From Cristatella mucedo (taxonomy: Eukaryota; Bryozoa; Phylactolaemata; Cristatellidae), in NCBI GenBank assembly GCA_009760855.2, contig WPIO01000058.1:746001-810000 (forward strand): a stretch of DNA of 64,000 bases, in the 5' to 3' direction. The notes under the pieces are model-generated. The model worked only from the letters and a program-made list of their open reading frames with translations. It made no database searches and was not told where the DNA came from. Positions 53,946 to 64,000 of this stretch are shown piece after piece. Every line of letters starts with the position of its first letter. Position 1 is the first letter of the stretch. The translations under genes and the position numbers were made by a program.

Positions 53946-55430
53946 CAGATGGCGGTGACGGCGGAGGAGCAGCCTGTGGTGGTGTTCCAAGTAACGGCTG
54001 GTGAGTCTGCTGTTTTTGAGGCAGCAGAGGAAGTGGTCCGCGAAACGGCGATCTGCGAGGAGGTGGCCCAAGGCGCCGGTCCTTGAAATTGCTCCCGCCA
54101 GATGACAATGAAGTCCCAGAGAAAGCAGTAACAGAGGGGGTTATAGCGCCGGTTATTGCTGCCAGGACTGCTATGTTGGCGAGAATAGCCGGCAGACGTA
54201 AAAGCAGCCGTCAATGAGACGGAGACATTTGAAACCCGTGTGGCTGATGGAGGAGGCATGCGCCTAATCCCTGGTCGTGGGGAAAAGGGCGCTGGCTATG
54301 CCCCAGTGGTGGCTTAAAGCTGGTGACCTACGCATCCGGCTGGTCAACAAAGGCCATGTTTGGTGTGCCTCTTCCATGCGACTGTCACGTAGCCTCTAGG
54401 CCAGTGATGAAGTTTTTACACTTGACACGCCGTTTTGTGCTGTATTTTCTTCTCGCTTGTTTGGCTATCCTTTCAGGAGCTGACCGATGCTCCATCGGCT
54501 TCTCGTGGGAAGAAAAGATGTTGGGTCTGCCGTACCGAGATCACGTACTAGGTCGGCGGTAGTCGACGAAGAAGAATAGCGAACCCATTAACACACTTTG
54601 AGATTCTCCTTGCAGGATCAGCCATGATGGTCGTGACTTATCATCTGGTTTCCTGCGTACGCGAATACACTGCCTACCGTATTGTCGATTCTATCTTTTG
54701 CTGTGCGTGACTGCTCGCACAAACATGAAACTTATCAAAAAATTGCCTTACCACGCCCCTGACAGTCGGTATAACCAAACTCCTGAGCCTGAAAAATACT
54801 CAACCTTGACTGTTATTTCCTCTTGCCCTTTTATTTGTGTGTGCTGACCTGTACCACTTCAGATTGTTTCTTTGCTAGGTCACAGCTTTATATCAGCATG
54901 TTGAAATGTTCGCATTATAAATCGCTCAGATTATTAGTGTTTGAGATTGTTAGCGGGTTACCGAATTGTGACGATTGGGAACAGGATATTCCATGCCTAA
55001 TATGTGCCGTTCAGACCGTATAAAAATAGCGATCCAGAGTAACGATTTACGAGTCGTTGGGAGTTGTTTGCAATTACTGGTTTTGCGCATAGGTAGTCAC
55101 TCTGGCTATTGAATATACCGCTCTACGTTAAAGACATGGACTTATAATTAAGGTACACAAGCGTTCTTGCTTGATGCAGCGACGTGCTACCGCGGGTGTA
55201 CCTGCGTTTATTGCCGCAGCATCTACTCAGCCGCCATCCGAGGCGAAATAATTGCCATTTTCTGCAACACGCATCAACAAGAATTAGCATCCTTTACGCG
55301 AAGTTTCCATTGCGCCATGTTCGTGGTGACAAACTGTATTTCAGGAGCCACTACAGTGCATTCATAACATTAGGACTAAGAAGTAGGGTATTTAGTAGGT
55401 AGCCTGAGCAGCTAACCTATATTAGTCTGT
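53946..55430. other. No recognisable gene
   Basis: Several overlapping reverse frames near 53869-54259 are Pro/Arg-rich and show no domain. The rest is plain intergenic-looking DNA. Confidence 0.35.
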
Positions 55431-55431
55431 A

Positions 55432-56330
55432 ATAATAATAATGCACTTGATAAAGCACCCTCGGAGAACTCAATCTCTTTCTAAGCGCTTTACATTTGCT
55501 GCAAAGGGAAACACAATTGAATAGTGAGTAATTTCATGCTTGATAAGCAACATGAATAACATGATTAGGGTGACATTCACAGGGTCAGCATGCCAAAGTG
55601 GTTAGTGGCAGCATGCACAGTGTCAGCACGCATAAGCACATCAAGGATGAATCACAGGGACCCACTAAATGCTGTCCTAAATAGATGTGTTTTTAAGTTA
55701 TTTTTTTAAATTTGGTCAAGTCAGGGGAGGTTCTGACGCAAGTCGGGAGGAAGCTCGAGGCTTTGGGAGCATGCGAACCAAATGCACGGTCGACAAAGAA
55801 TTTGAGGTTTGTACGAGGTATTGGTAAACTGTAGGATTCCGCAAAGCGGGTGGTACGATGCTTGGCCTGGTGGGGAGTAGATGTGAGAGATAGGCTGGAG
55901 CCATAGAATGAAGGGACCTAAAAGTGAGCGACAAAACCTTGAAGTCAATCCGTTGCTTGACTGGTAGCCAGTGCAGGTCGGCAAGAAGTGGTGTAATGAA
56001 GCAACTGCTACGCTCACGACAGACAAGCCTAGCTGCAGAGTTTTGCACCAGCTGTAAGCACCTGAATGCACATGCCGGTAGGCCAGCAAGCAGTGCGTTA
56101 CAGAAGTCAAGGCGGGATGTCACAAATGCATGGACCAACTTAGACGTGGTATCCTAATGTAAACAAGCCAGATTTTAGCAATGTTATGTAGCTGAAAGTG
56201 GGCAGACGTGATTGTGGAGCTGACGCGGTCATCTAACAAAATTTCCCTTTGGAACATGACACCTAGATTTCGAGCTGATTCAACAGGAGATATGCTGGCA
56301 GAGCCAATTTTGAGGGTCAGCCTTTCCTAT
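55432..56330 (-). mobile_element. LINE-A, 5'-truncated copy
   Basis: An (AAT)n tail and the LINE-A 3' UTR in reverse, then the C-terminal coding region. Reverse frames 55716-56138 and 55721-56110 retain blocks such as SRLDFCNALLAGLPACAF, split by a frameshift. Confidence 0.82.
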
Positions 56331-56589
56331 AGTCTCGTTGCTTATTACTCCGTACATCGCTTGGCTTCATGGTACCCAAAGCTTGCTTCTTTTCTATCTG
56401 GACGGGTATAGAGCTTAAACTGATTGTGGAATTGAATGCGTAAGATCTGAATTGGCTGCATTTGCTCTGCCAAAATTCGGGAACATAAATTACCTGCTGA
56501 TCTGCAACGGAGCAGAATATCTCAGGCTCGCCGCGATATTAGCCCTTGCCTTAGTGGGTCTGACTAGGGCACCTAGAGCCACCGTAGCA

Positions 56590-56700
56590 GGCGGACTAGC
56601 CTAGGATTGGCCAAGGATTGGTCAAGGACTGGCCAAGGGCTAGCCAAGGGCTAGCCAATGGCTGGCCAATGGCTAGCCGAGGACTAGCCAAGAAGAATTA
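56590..56700. repeat. Short tandem array of CCAA-type units
   Basis: About nine imperfect 10-11 bp units of the form 'ggactggccaa' or 'ggctagccaa' in a row. Many units contain the palindrome 'tggcca' or 'ctagcc'. Confidence 0.8.
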
Positions 56701-56767
56701 GGCCTAGGACGGACTCCGAGAGCTAGGGTCCGACAAAAACAATAACAGCTACGCCCAAGGTCGAGAG

Positions 56768-56770
<3 letters not shown>

Positions 56771-56798
<28 letters not shown>
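56771..56798. repeat. (GA)n microsatellite
   Basis: A GA run followed by 'ggggagtataaatgacagga', where 'tataaat' could be a TATA box. Confidence 0.9.
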
Positions 56799-56801
<3 letters not shown>

Positions 56802-56987
56802 GAGTATAAATGACAGGACTGACAGAGCTCAGAGCTGCAGCTTCGGTAGTCGATGTGAGGCCACGCTTCAAGAGCACGAAGAGACGAACCTACGGCGACG
56901 GACAGCTAAGTGCAACTTAGACTGCGCAGTTGTGTTCTGCCGGCTACTCAGTTAGCCGCTCGTATCTTGAGGTGCTGTAGCGACGCG

Positions 56988-57298
56988 CGCATAGGGTAGT
57001 TAGTTATACTCGGACTTCGGGAGTTCGCGAAGTTAACTCCGTCGGACCGACACGCGCCGCGTAAACGCATAGGGTAGTTGGTTATACTCGGACTTCGGGG
57101 GTTCGCGCAGTTAACTCCGTTGGTCCGGTACACGCCGCGTAAAAGCGTAGGGTAGTTATTATAGTCGGGCTTCGGGAGTTCGCGCAGTTAACTCCGTCGG
57201 ACCGATACGCGCCACGTAAACGCACAGGGTAGTTGGTTATACTCGGACTTCGGGAGTTCACGCAGTTAACCCCGTTGGTCCGGTGTGTGCCGCGTAAA
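56988..57298. repeat. 77-bp minisatellite, four copies
   Basis: Four units of 76-78 bp start near 56988, 57065, 57143 and 57219, each with 'agggtagtt' then 'actcggacttcgggagttcg' and 'gttaactccgt'. Copies differ by a few substitutions and one short deletion. Confidence 0.9.
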
Positions 57299-57299
57299 G

Positions 57300-58130
57300 C
57301 GCTTGCGCCGGCACGTAACCGCTACGAACAGGCCCACAATAATCTGTTGCTTTCGGCACCCATTTGTGGCCGCCTGTGTTTTAACCGCATCGCAGCACTG
57401 CATCACACAGTCCACCGGTAGAGAGCCGGGGGACGAGACTGTCTGCGCGGTTACAGATCTGCTTGGGCGAATTAAGGAGTAGTAATTGATCAAACTTAGA
57501 CGAATGAAGCTGATCAGTGCAGTTCTGAACTTGAGATAATTTCAGAGAAAGACTTACCCTCAATATCTCCTTGGATAATACTCATATCTAGAGAGGATCT
57601 GCCTGAGTCGAGGCGTACGTTCATTGAGAATGTCATCTCTCTTGGTGCAGATATAGCATATTTGAAGGAAATGTTAGCGGCCGTTGTGTCTTAGCTAAGA
57701 TCTGCTGATAACCTACAATCGAGCGCTAGTAATGCTGAGAGAATGACAGTCAGTTCACCGTAAATTCAATTGGCAAGAGACGGGTGGGATGAATTTTACC
57801 CTCAGCATAATCTAATAAAGTAGCTGAAAGATTTCAAACTAGAGCATTATTGGCATACACAACACAACGAGCTGCAAGCTGCCAAGCGCCGTTGCACAAG
57901 CAATTGCGATTTATTGTGCACATCTGAGGCGTCATCTCGTTAATCAAGTCTTTCTGCACTACGCTATGTTACAGTCGGTGGGTTATGATGGACGAGGTCC
58001 AGCAGATCACCTCACTGACCATACACACCGGCAGTCGTTCGATGCTCTGTGAAAACTCAGGGTTATTGCAAATTAAAACTGGAGGACCTATCCAGTTGTT
58101 TGTGTGACATGCCGATTCAACAAACATGGT
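57300..58130. other. No recognisable gene
   Basis: Short overlapping frames on both strands near 57266-57563 without motifs. The rest is featureless. Confidence 0.35.
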
Positions 58131-58136
58131 GTGGTC

Positions 58137-58262
58137 GTAACATCATGTTTATCGAGCATGCTTCCACTAACAATTCGATAGTGTTCCCTTTGCAGAAAAT
58201 GTAAAGCGCCTAGAAAGAACTTAAGTTCTCCGAGGTCGCTTTATTGAGTGTGCTATTACTGT
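58137..58262 (+). repeat. LINE-A 3' tail
   Basis: Plus-sense end with 'aaatgtaaagcgcctagaaa' then 'aacttaagttctccgaggtc' and a short ATT-rich tail. It abuts LINE-B directly. Confidence 0.8.
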
Positions 58263-58267
58263 TATTA

Positions 58268-59325
58268 TCATGAACTGGTTTTGATGTGAAGGTCGGCAAA
58301 GATCCCAGCAAACCGTCGGAATCTGCTGCAGCAACTGAGAAACTGAATGCTTGCCTTGCCGATATTCGATCCTGGATGTCGGAAAACTTCCTGAAATTAA
58401 ATGACGATAAAACCGAACTGCTTCTCATAGGACACCCTAAGCGTGTGGCTGGATTAAAAGGCTTTGCTGTTCTAATAGGTGATGCTATTGTGCGACCTTC
58501 ACCACGTGCTCGTAATCTAGGTGTCGTGTTCGACAGCTGCCTCAATTTCAAAAGCTTCATTCAGAAGACTGCCTCTACAGCTAGTCATCACATCCGATCC
58601 CTATCCAAGATTAGCAGCTGTCTCCCACAGTGGCTTGTAAAAAATTTAACTAGCTCTTTAGTTCTGTCTCGGCTTGATTATTGTAATTCCCTTTTGGCTG
58701 GGCTACCAAAGAAAGCTATAATGCCACTACAGCTGACTATGAATATGGCTGCAAGGCTGGTCTTCAAGTCCCAGCGGTTTGAGCACGTGTCACCTTTGCT
58801 GGAAGAGCTAGGATGGTTGCCGGTTGAGCAAAGGATACGGAGCAAGGTCCTTACGCTGACCCACCAGGCCCGCCACGGCTTGGCTCCTTCATACCTAGCT
58901 GAACTGCTACATCAGTTTCAGCCTGTTCGCGCCCTCAGGTCCTGTGTGGACAATAAATTAGCTGTTCCATTCCTCCGCTTAAAGACAGTTGGCGACAGAA
59001 GCTTTAGCTCTGCAGGTCCTAGGCTGTGGAACTCGCTTCCACAATTCTTACGCAACGACATCTACTCTCCAACTGCCGACTATGGCACATCTTTTTCAGC
59101 GGTCCTGAACTGCTACTTCTATGCTACTCACTACCTCAACTGCTCTCCTAACTCTGCTATGCTTCCCACTTTCTTTTTGTTGCGTGAGACGAAGTCTGTT
59201 GGCTACCGAATGCGTACCGAAAGCCGCTTAGGCGGTGAGTGCGCTATACAAAACTCTCCTGCGTAACGCCCACATGGTCTTTATGACTTTGTGGAGTTAC
59301 TGACGGAGATGCATTACATTACATA
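58268..59325 (+). mobile_element. LINE-B, 5'-truncated copy with open frame
   Basis: The frame 58286-59266 (326 codons, of which the first few are not native) covers the end of the reverse transcriptase and the C-terminal region: ACLADIRSWMSENFLKLNDD, SRLDYCNSLLAGLPKKAI, RLVFKSQRFEHVSPLLEELG. It ends with a 3' UTR carrying an 'attacattacat' repeat, unlike the ATT tail of LINE-A. The YADD block is missing, so the truncation lies just after it. An intact long frame suggests recent insertion. It belongs to the same broad L2/CR1 group as LINE-A but is a distinct family. Confidence 0.85.
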
Positions 59326-61238
59326 CATTGCATTCACCAAGTCCAAATCCCAATGGCATAGTCGCATCATTAGCTACATAGACAGCACGAAACAGAGGAC
59401 AATCCGAAAAGGACAAAGCCGAAAGGAATCGACGAAACGCAATACACACGAGATAGGCAAGTAGTCTTCGCCCTCATCATCAAGCAAGAGGCATGTGACA
59501 CACGATGCCTTAATGATGCATGGCACTGCATCGCCAGAACAAGGTTCCTTTTTGGTAATGTAGCGATCGTTGCCAGTAGTCACTTGTCTCGTGGCCAAGA
59601 CGCCATTTGCAGGACGACCGAGCCAAGGGAACAGCGTGAACGGTGACAAAACATCAGTCTGTCACCTCAGCAAGAATTTCAGTGGCAATCTCCAAGTAAG
59701 TCACAACATCTACAGGCTCTATAACTTCGATGACCTGAAAAGGAATAACGGTCTCTGCGTTTATCACATCGTCAGTAAAGGCTAAGGTACCATTCATCTG
59801 CAAGCTACCCGCAACCAACTCCAAGCTCTCAGATAAAGCTATAACCACTGGCTTCTAAACCCTGCTTCGGTTCTTGATTACACTATGGGATATTCAATCA
59901 TGGACTGCATGAGTGCTCTATTTGTTACCTTGTCGTCCTAGAAATCCTCAAGGTTTATCACGGTAAGTTCATTCCTGCAGCCATCAGTTGCACACATTAG
60001 TTTCCATTTCCCGTGAATCCCGGAGCATCACTCTTAGTAGACTTCGCGTGGTAGCTTTAGGTTTCAGTTCAGGACTGATTACCATTTTTATCCAACTGAG
60101 TTGTAGCCGTATCATAGTGATTTGTGGCGAGCGAGCAGCTTTTTCCGCTTCCAGATATTCGAGTCCACAATTATGTCCATCAATATTTGAATGAGATAGT
60201 TCAACTCTGGTATTACCCGGTATAGTAAAAGTAATGAGACTAGTATGCAAGACAATGCGAACTGTCCATAATAATTGAGAAACCATCGCAGCACGTTTTG
60301 ACATCTAAATGTGATGAACGCCAGTAGTGGCTACAGATCTAAAGTCTTTCTTTAAAAGAAAATGTCCGAGAAATCGGAACCGAGTGCTAACCTCACTCCC
60401 GATTACCAATACGACTGAAACTTGGGTCTTGATGCACAGCTAGCGAGTCGTAGGAGAAACTCCTCGGCTCGAACGTACGCTGATAATAGTAGAGCACTGC
60501 AACAATTGACATCGCCGATACCGCGAAAAAGCTTATGTGTTTTACGGTTCTGCAGTCTTCGGATCACCTTACCCCTGGATTAAACCAGCGCGGTTAAGAC
60601 ATAACTAATTACGATACGTCCTATTGGTATTAATCAAAACGTCGCAAACCACCGATAACCAATAGCCGATGTCAATTATCCGACTGATCTGCACGCTAGC
60701 ATTTCAATAATGTCTGTTAGGAGGCTTAATTTCTCATTCCAGCGAATGATCATCTTTGAGCTGCTACTCTTACAATAGAACTCGGTTGGCTGCATGCATA
60801 CGTCACTGTCTCTGCAGATCTTGGGACCCGGGCAGCTTGAGCAAACCAGGTTCCACTCTAGAAAAGCTGCCCGAGTGATACCAAAGAGCGACTAATCCTG
60901 AGTCAATACGGCAGTATATCTGCAACCCATCCAAGGCGTACATCTTTGACCGGGATTAAAAATTGTTTTAAAATCAGCTTGAAGGCCTAGCATCAGTCAC
61001 TTGTCTGTCACCAGTCAAGAGACGAAAGCTCGACTGCTGCCGCTGCGGCGAGCCCCACGGCAGAATGCCTGGCAGCATGGCCACCGATCCCACCCGCCTA
61101 CTTTCTCTGGACTCGGACCCAGTCGGAACGTCAGAAAGCAGGAATTGGTCCGTTCGGGCCCCTCAAATCCCTCGCTCCCACGCATCCGGTGCGACAAGCT
61201 CAACTGGAGCTTTAATGCTGGCAGCGGATGCTCTAAGA
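59326..61238. other. No recognisable gene
   Basis: Short frames only on both strands (for example 59374-59649, 59984-60304 and 61015-61408). No LINE, SINE or protein motif is visible before the hAT element. Confidence 0.35.
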
Positions 61239-61426
61239 CAGCGGTTCTCAACCTGTGGGACGCGACCCAGTTGGGGGGTCGAACGACCCATTCACAGGGG
61301 TCGCCTAAGACCATCGGAAAACACGCATTTCCACATTTTGCACACAATAATTGTAGAGTTGGAGGTCGCAGCAACATGAGGAACTGTATTAAAGGGTCGT
61401 GGCATTAGGAAGGCTGAGAACCAATG
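61239..61426. mobile_element. SPIN-like hAT miniature transposon
   Basis: The element starts CAGCGGTTCTCAACCT and ends with the inverted CATTGGTTCTCAGCCT. It is flanked by near-identical 8-bp sites (CTCTAAGA at 61231-61238 and GTCTAAGA at 61427-61434), the duplication length of hAT transposons. Internal blocks 'gggtcgaacgacccattcac' and 'ctaagaccatcggaaaacac' are, from memory, characteristic of the SPIN (Space Invaders) family. At 188 bp it is non-autonomous. Confidence 0.8.
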
Positions 61427-61779
61427 GTCTAAGAGATCCGGTACGAGTTCGGGTAGTTTCAGCGAATCACCATTGCTACACTCGAACGAACTTAGCGCCC
61501 AGAAAAGGTGGCGCATCCTACACTATAGGGGGTCGCATGCTTAATTCCAAGTCTTTTAAGAGCTACGCAGCCACTTTCCGTAGGCTTGGAAGACTGCATG
61601 AGCAGGTGTATAGTTAGTAGCATTGTACTCCCCACTCCCTAGCGTTACTCTTGAGGCTATTTAAGCATTCTTTGACGTCAGCCGTTCTATGAGCATCACG
61701 TGGCCGTCAGCGGCTGCCGTTTAGCCGCTGAGGCGGCCGACTGGCAGCTGCTTCACCCGGAGCTTGTTACCCAACGGCA

Positions 61780-61915
61780 AACCCTGGTCTGGCCCTGTGG
61801 TGAGATGCTCGCCTTTAACGACCACGATCTTGGGTTCAAGCCCTTCAGCGACGAAAAGTTCGTGGATAGAAATCTGGATGTTCTCTTAGGGCGCTGTGCA
61901 AATAAAACATACCAT
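61780..61915 (+). repeat. SINE family S1, partial
   Basis: It retains 'tggtgagatgctcgccttta' of the head region, 'gggttcaagccc' and a shortened tail 'ttctcttagggcgctgtgca'. Confidence 0.55.
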
Positions 61916-62900
61916 ATATATTTAAAATATACAGATATCCCAAGACTTGACGATTTTTTTCTAGAGCCTATCAAGCTAAGAATCTACCTCTTCCTCATTA
62001 CATTTGCTTCGTCCGTGTCAATGGTCCCCGTTACATGCTAGCTAGAGTTGTTCATTCAAGTGTCATTAATAATCTCCTTTGGCTTAGTGTTCAGCGTACG
62101 TGAATTGCCTTTAATGATGTATATTTCTGCTCTGGCACTCTACATGCTGATGCTGTGGAGCTTGAAGTCTGACGATGCGGTCGCTCCTCGGTCTCTGCAT
62201 GCTATACGAGGCGCCCATAGCACTCTCATATCTATGCTGGCAAAGACCTTTCAGTCAACGTCGGCCAAGTGGCTAGGACTCGAGCCACCCGGAGGTTAGA
62301 GGTCTTGGGTCGCACGCCCGAGGCCGATACGACACCTTGTCACATTTATGTCCTGCCAGACGCTAGGATCTTACGGCTTCGGGGCTATAAACGGCTGTTC
62401 ATTCAAGCATCCCTAAAGTTTAATATTCCAACTTCAGTAGTCACAGTAAACTCACAAATCAAATGAGGATCGAGAAATAATTATTGCGTCGAACACCGAA
62501 ATGACTCTCGATCGGGTCTTCGAGACGCTGCCGCCCTTTCATACGCTAAGCATGACCCGCTGTCTGTGGTGGATAGGCGGGATAAGTACGGGGTCATTCG
62601 ATGAACAACAGAACCGCCCGTCCTCTGGAATGGATGTCCCATCAAGTGACACTCTGCCGCCGCAGCTGGGTTTCTCATGCAGCTCCAAGACGTCTCCTAC
62701 TCCCGAGCGGTGGGCGGTGGTTCGAAGCAGTTCGCCTTTACTCAGGCAGAGCGCTTCGGTGTGCGGCTGACTTTAAAAATCAAGGAATAATAAACGTAGA
62801 CTTCAGAAAGCGGCCCAGCTCTCTGGATTCGCTGTTCACTGCTTGTCATTTAAGGACTATTATAGCTCGATCAATCCACTTTGGCGAAGGCTCAGTTCAC
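61916..62900. other. No recognisable gene
   Basis: Short chance frames only. Confidence 0.35.
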
Positions 62901-62904
62901 ATTT

Positions 62905-63572
62905 CATAGAAGCTGGTCTGTCGGCTTGTGCAATCAGGCGCTTACAGCTTGTGTAAAACTCGGCAGCTAGGCTTGTCTTTCGTGAGAGTCGCAGTTGCAA
63001 CATCGCACCACTTCTCACCGACCTGCACTGGATACCAATCAAGCAACGCATCGACTTCAAGGTTCGGTCACTCACTTTTAGGTTTCTTCATTACTTGGCT
63101 TCAGCCTACTTATCAAATCTACTCCCCACTAGGCTAAGCAACGTACCACTCGCTTTTCGGAATCTAGTCATTTACCTATACCTCGTACAAATCTTAAATC
63201 CTTTGGAGACCGTGCCTTTAGTTCGTATGCCCCCAAAGCGTGGAAGTAACTCCCGACCTGCGTCACATCTCCTGTTTGACCACATTTAGAAAGAAACTAA
63301 AAGCGCACCTATTTATCGCAGCATTTAGTGGGTCCCTGTGATGATTCGTCCTTTATGTGCTTATGCGTGCTGACACTGCATGCTGCCACTAACCATATTT
63401 GTATGCTGACCTTGTGCATGTCACCCCTAACTATGTTATTCATGTTGTCTATCAAACATGATACCACTCACAATTCGATCGTGTTTCCTTTTCGGCAAAA
63501 GTATGTGGCGCCTAGAAAGAGATTGAGTTCTATGGGGATGCTATATCAAGTGTATTATTATTATTATTATTA
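62905..63572 (+). mobile_element. LINE-A, 5'-truncated copy
   Basis: Plus-sense LINE-A C-terminal coding region (frames 62928-63137 and 63095-63289 with AYLSNLLPTRLSNVPLAF), 3' UTR and tail 'gagattgagttctatgggga', ending in an (ATT)n run. Frameshifts are present. Confidence 0.8.
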
Positions 63573-64000
63573 GCTTGATCTAGGCCGACTACGGTCAGCA
63601 ACCAGATCGCCGGCGATAATAGAGGACGATCCCTTCGCTCTCGAAGCTACTGACGAGGCTACTGACGAGGGCCTATCGCAACGACCGCTCAAAGCGAGAA
63701 TCTGGGAGAGCCGCGTGCGACGGGCCTAGTCGCACATGCAGGCACGAACTCACCAAGCCCAGCGGTCGCCCACTGACGCCCACCTTCCTTTCGCCTAGCC
63801 ATCGATTTTTCGTCGACGAGCAGTGTCGTGGGCCCGGCACGCTCGGCTGGTCCGAATCGAGCGGCACTCACTCGTTGCGTCGGCGGTGAGGCGCAAGGCT
63901 CCCCTAATTGAAGTGGCTTTCTTCGCCGGCCGAGCGCAAGGTGCCCGCTGGCGCACGCTCAAGTCGACCGCGAGGTGCAATTACCCTCGAGCGTTCTCGC
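63573..64000. other. GC-rich end of window, no recognisable gene
   Basis: Short overlapping reverse frames without a motif. A sequence such as 'ctactgacgaggctactgac' is locally repeated. The window ends here. Confidence 0.35.

Noticed and set aside
53869-54259. Pro/Arg-rich reverse frames
   Set aside because: Several overlapping frames with no domain and a LINE-A tail inside one of them; they look like chance frames.
56940-57300. CRISPR-like array in the minisatellite
   Set aside because: The units are tandem without unique spacers, and the setting is eukaryotic.

Overview
The window looks like a repeat-rich chromosomal segment of an invertebrate animal. It holds many copies of non-LTR retrotransposons (LINEs), tRNA-derived SINEs, microsatellites and a small hAT transposon, and no host gene with a convincing exon structure. 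The species cannot be named from the sequence.

About 24 kb in the middle (29239-53269) is different. It is strikingly AT-rich and gene-dense, and it has 145-bp terminal inverted repeats (TIRs) and a 5-bp target duplication (GGGAG). Its genes are those of a Maverick/Polinton-type endogenous DNA virus (adintovirus-related): protein-primed family B DNA polymerase, DDE integrase, genome-packaging ATPase, major capsid protein, three penton-like minor capsid paralogues, a YqaJ-type nuclease and a parvovirus-like phospholipase A2 protein. It also carries less usual cargo: an HNH-AP2 endonuclease, four proteins built from phage-tail-fibre-like repeats, several zinc-binding proteins, and a cluster of small paralogous proteins at 46.8-48.9 kb with no family I recognise. 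No adenain-like maturation protease was found.

Layout of the element. The left arm carries PLA2 (-), HNH-AP2 (+), a membrane protein (-), fibre genes 1-3 (+), two small genes (-), then a rightward morphogenesis block of ATPase, AT-hook-like protein, three penton-like genes, a coiled-coil protein, the major capsid protein, YqaJ nuclease, fibre 4 and, after a divergent zinc-finger gene, integrase. The right arm is all leftward: a two-TM protein, small unknown proteins, the MDQK-type family, an acidic Ser-Glu protein and the polymerase. Most genes start right after a shared TATATAG-plus-A-rich motif, and upstream stop codons are often embedded in it.

The copy is damaged. At least a dozen in-frame stop codons and a similar number of frameshifts, mostly in A/T homopolymers, interrupt polymerase, integrase, ATPase, capsid and other genes. 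The two TIRs differ at 3 of 145 positions, which fits moderate age since insertion. Some homopolymer shifts could be assembly errors.

Flanks. Left (1-29233) and right (53275-64000) contain the LINE-A family (L2/CR1-like, ATT-rich 3' end), a second LINE (B), an R2-like LINE remnant, two SINE families (one sharing its 3' tail with LINE-A), a nested LINE-in-LINE insertion, a Gag-like remnant, a SPIN-like hAT element with target duplication, and a 77-bp minisatellite.
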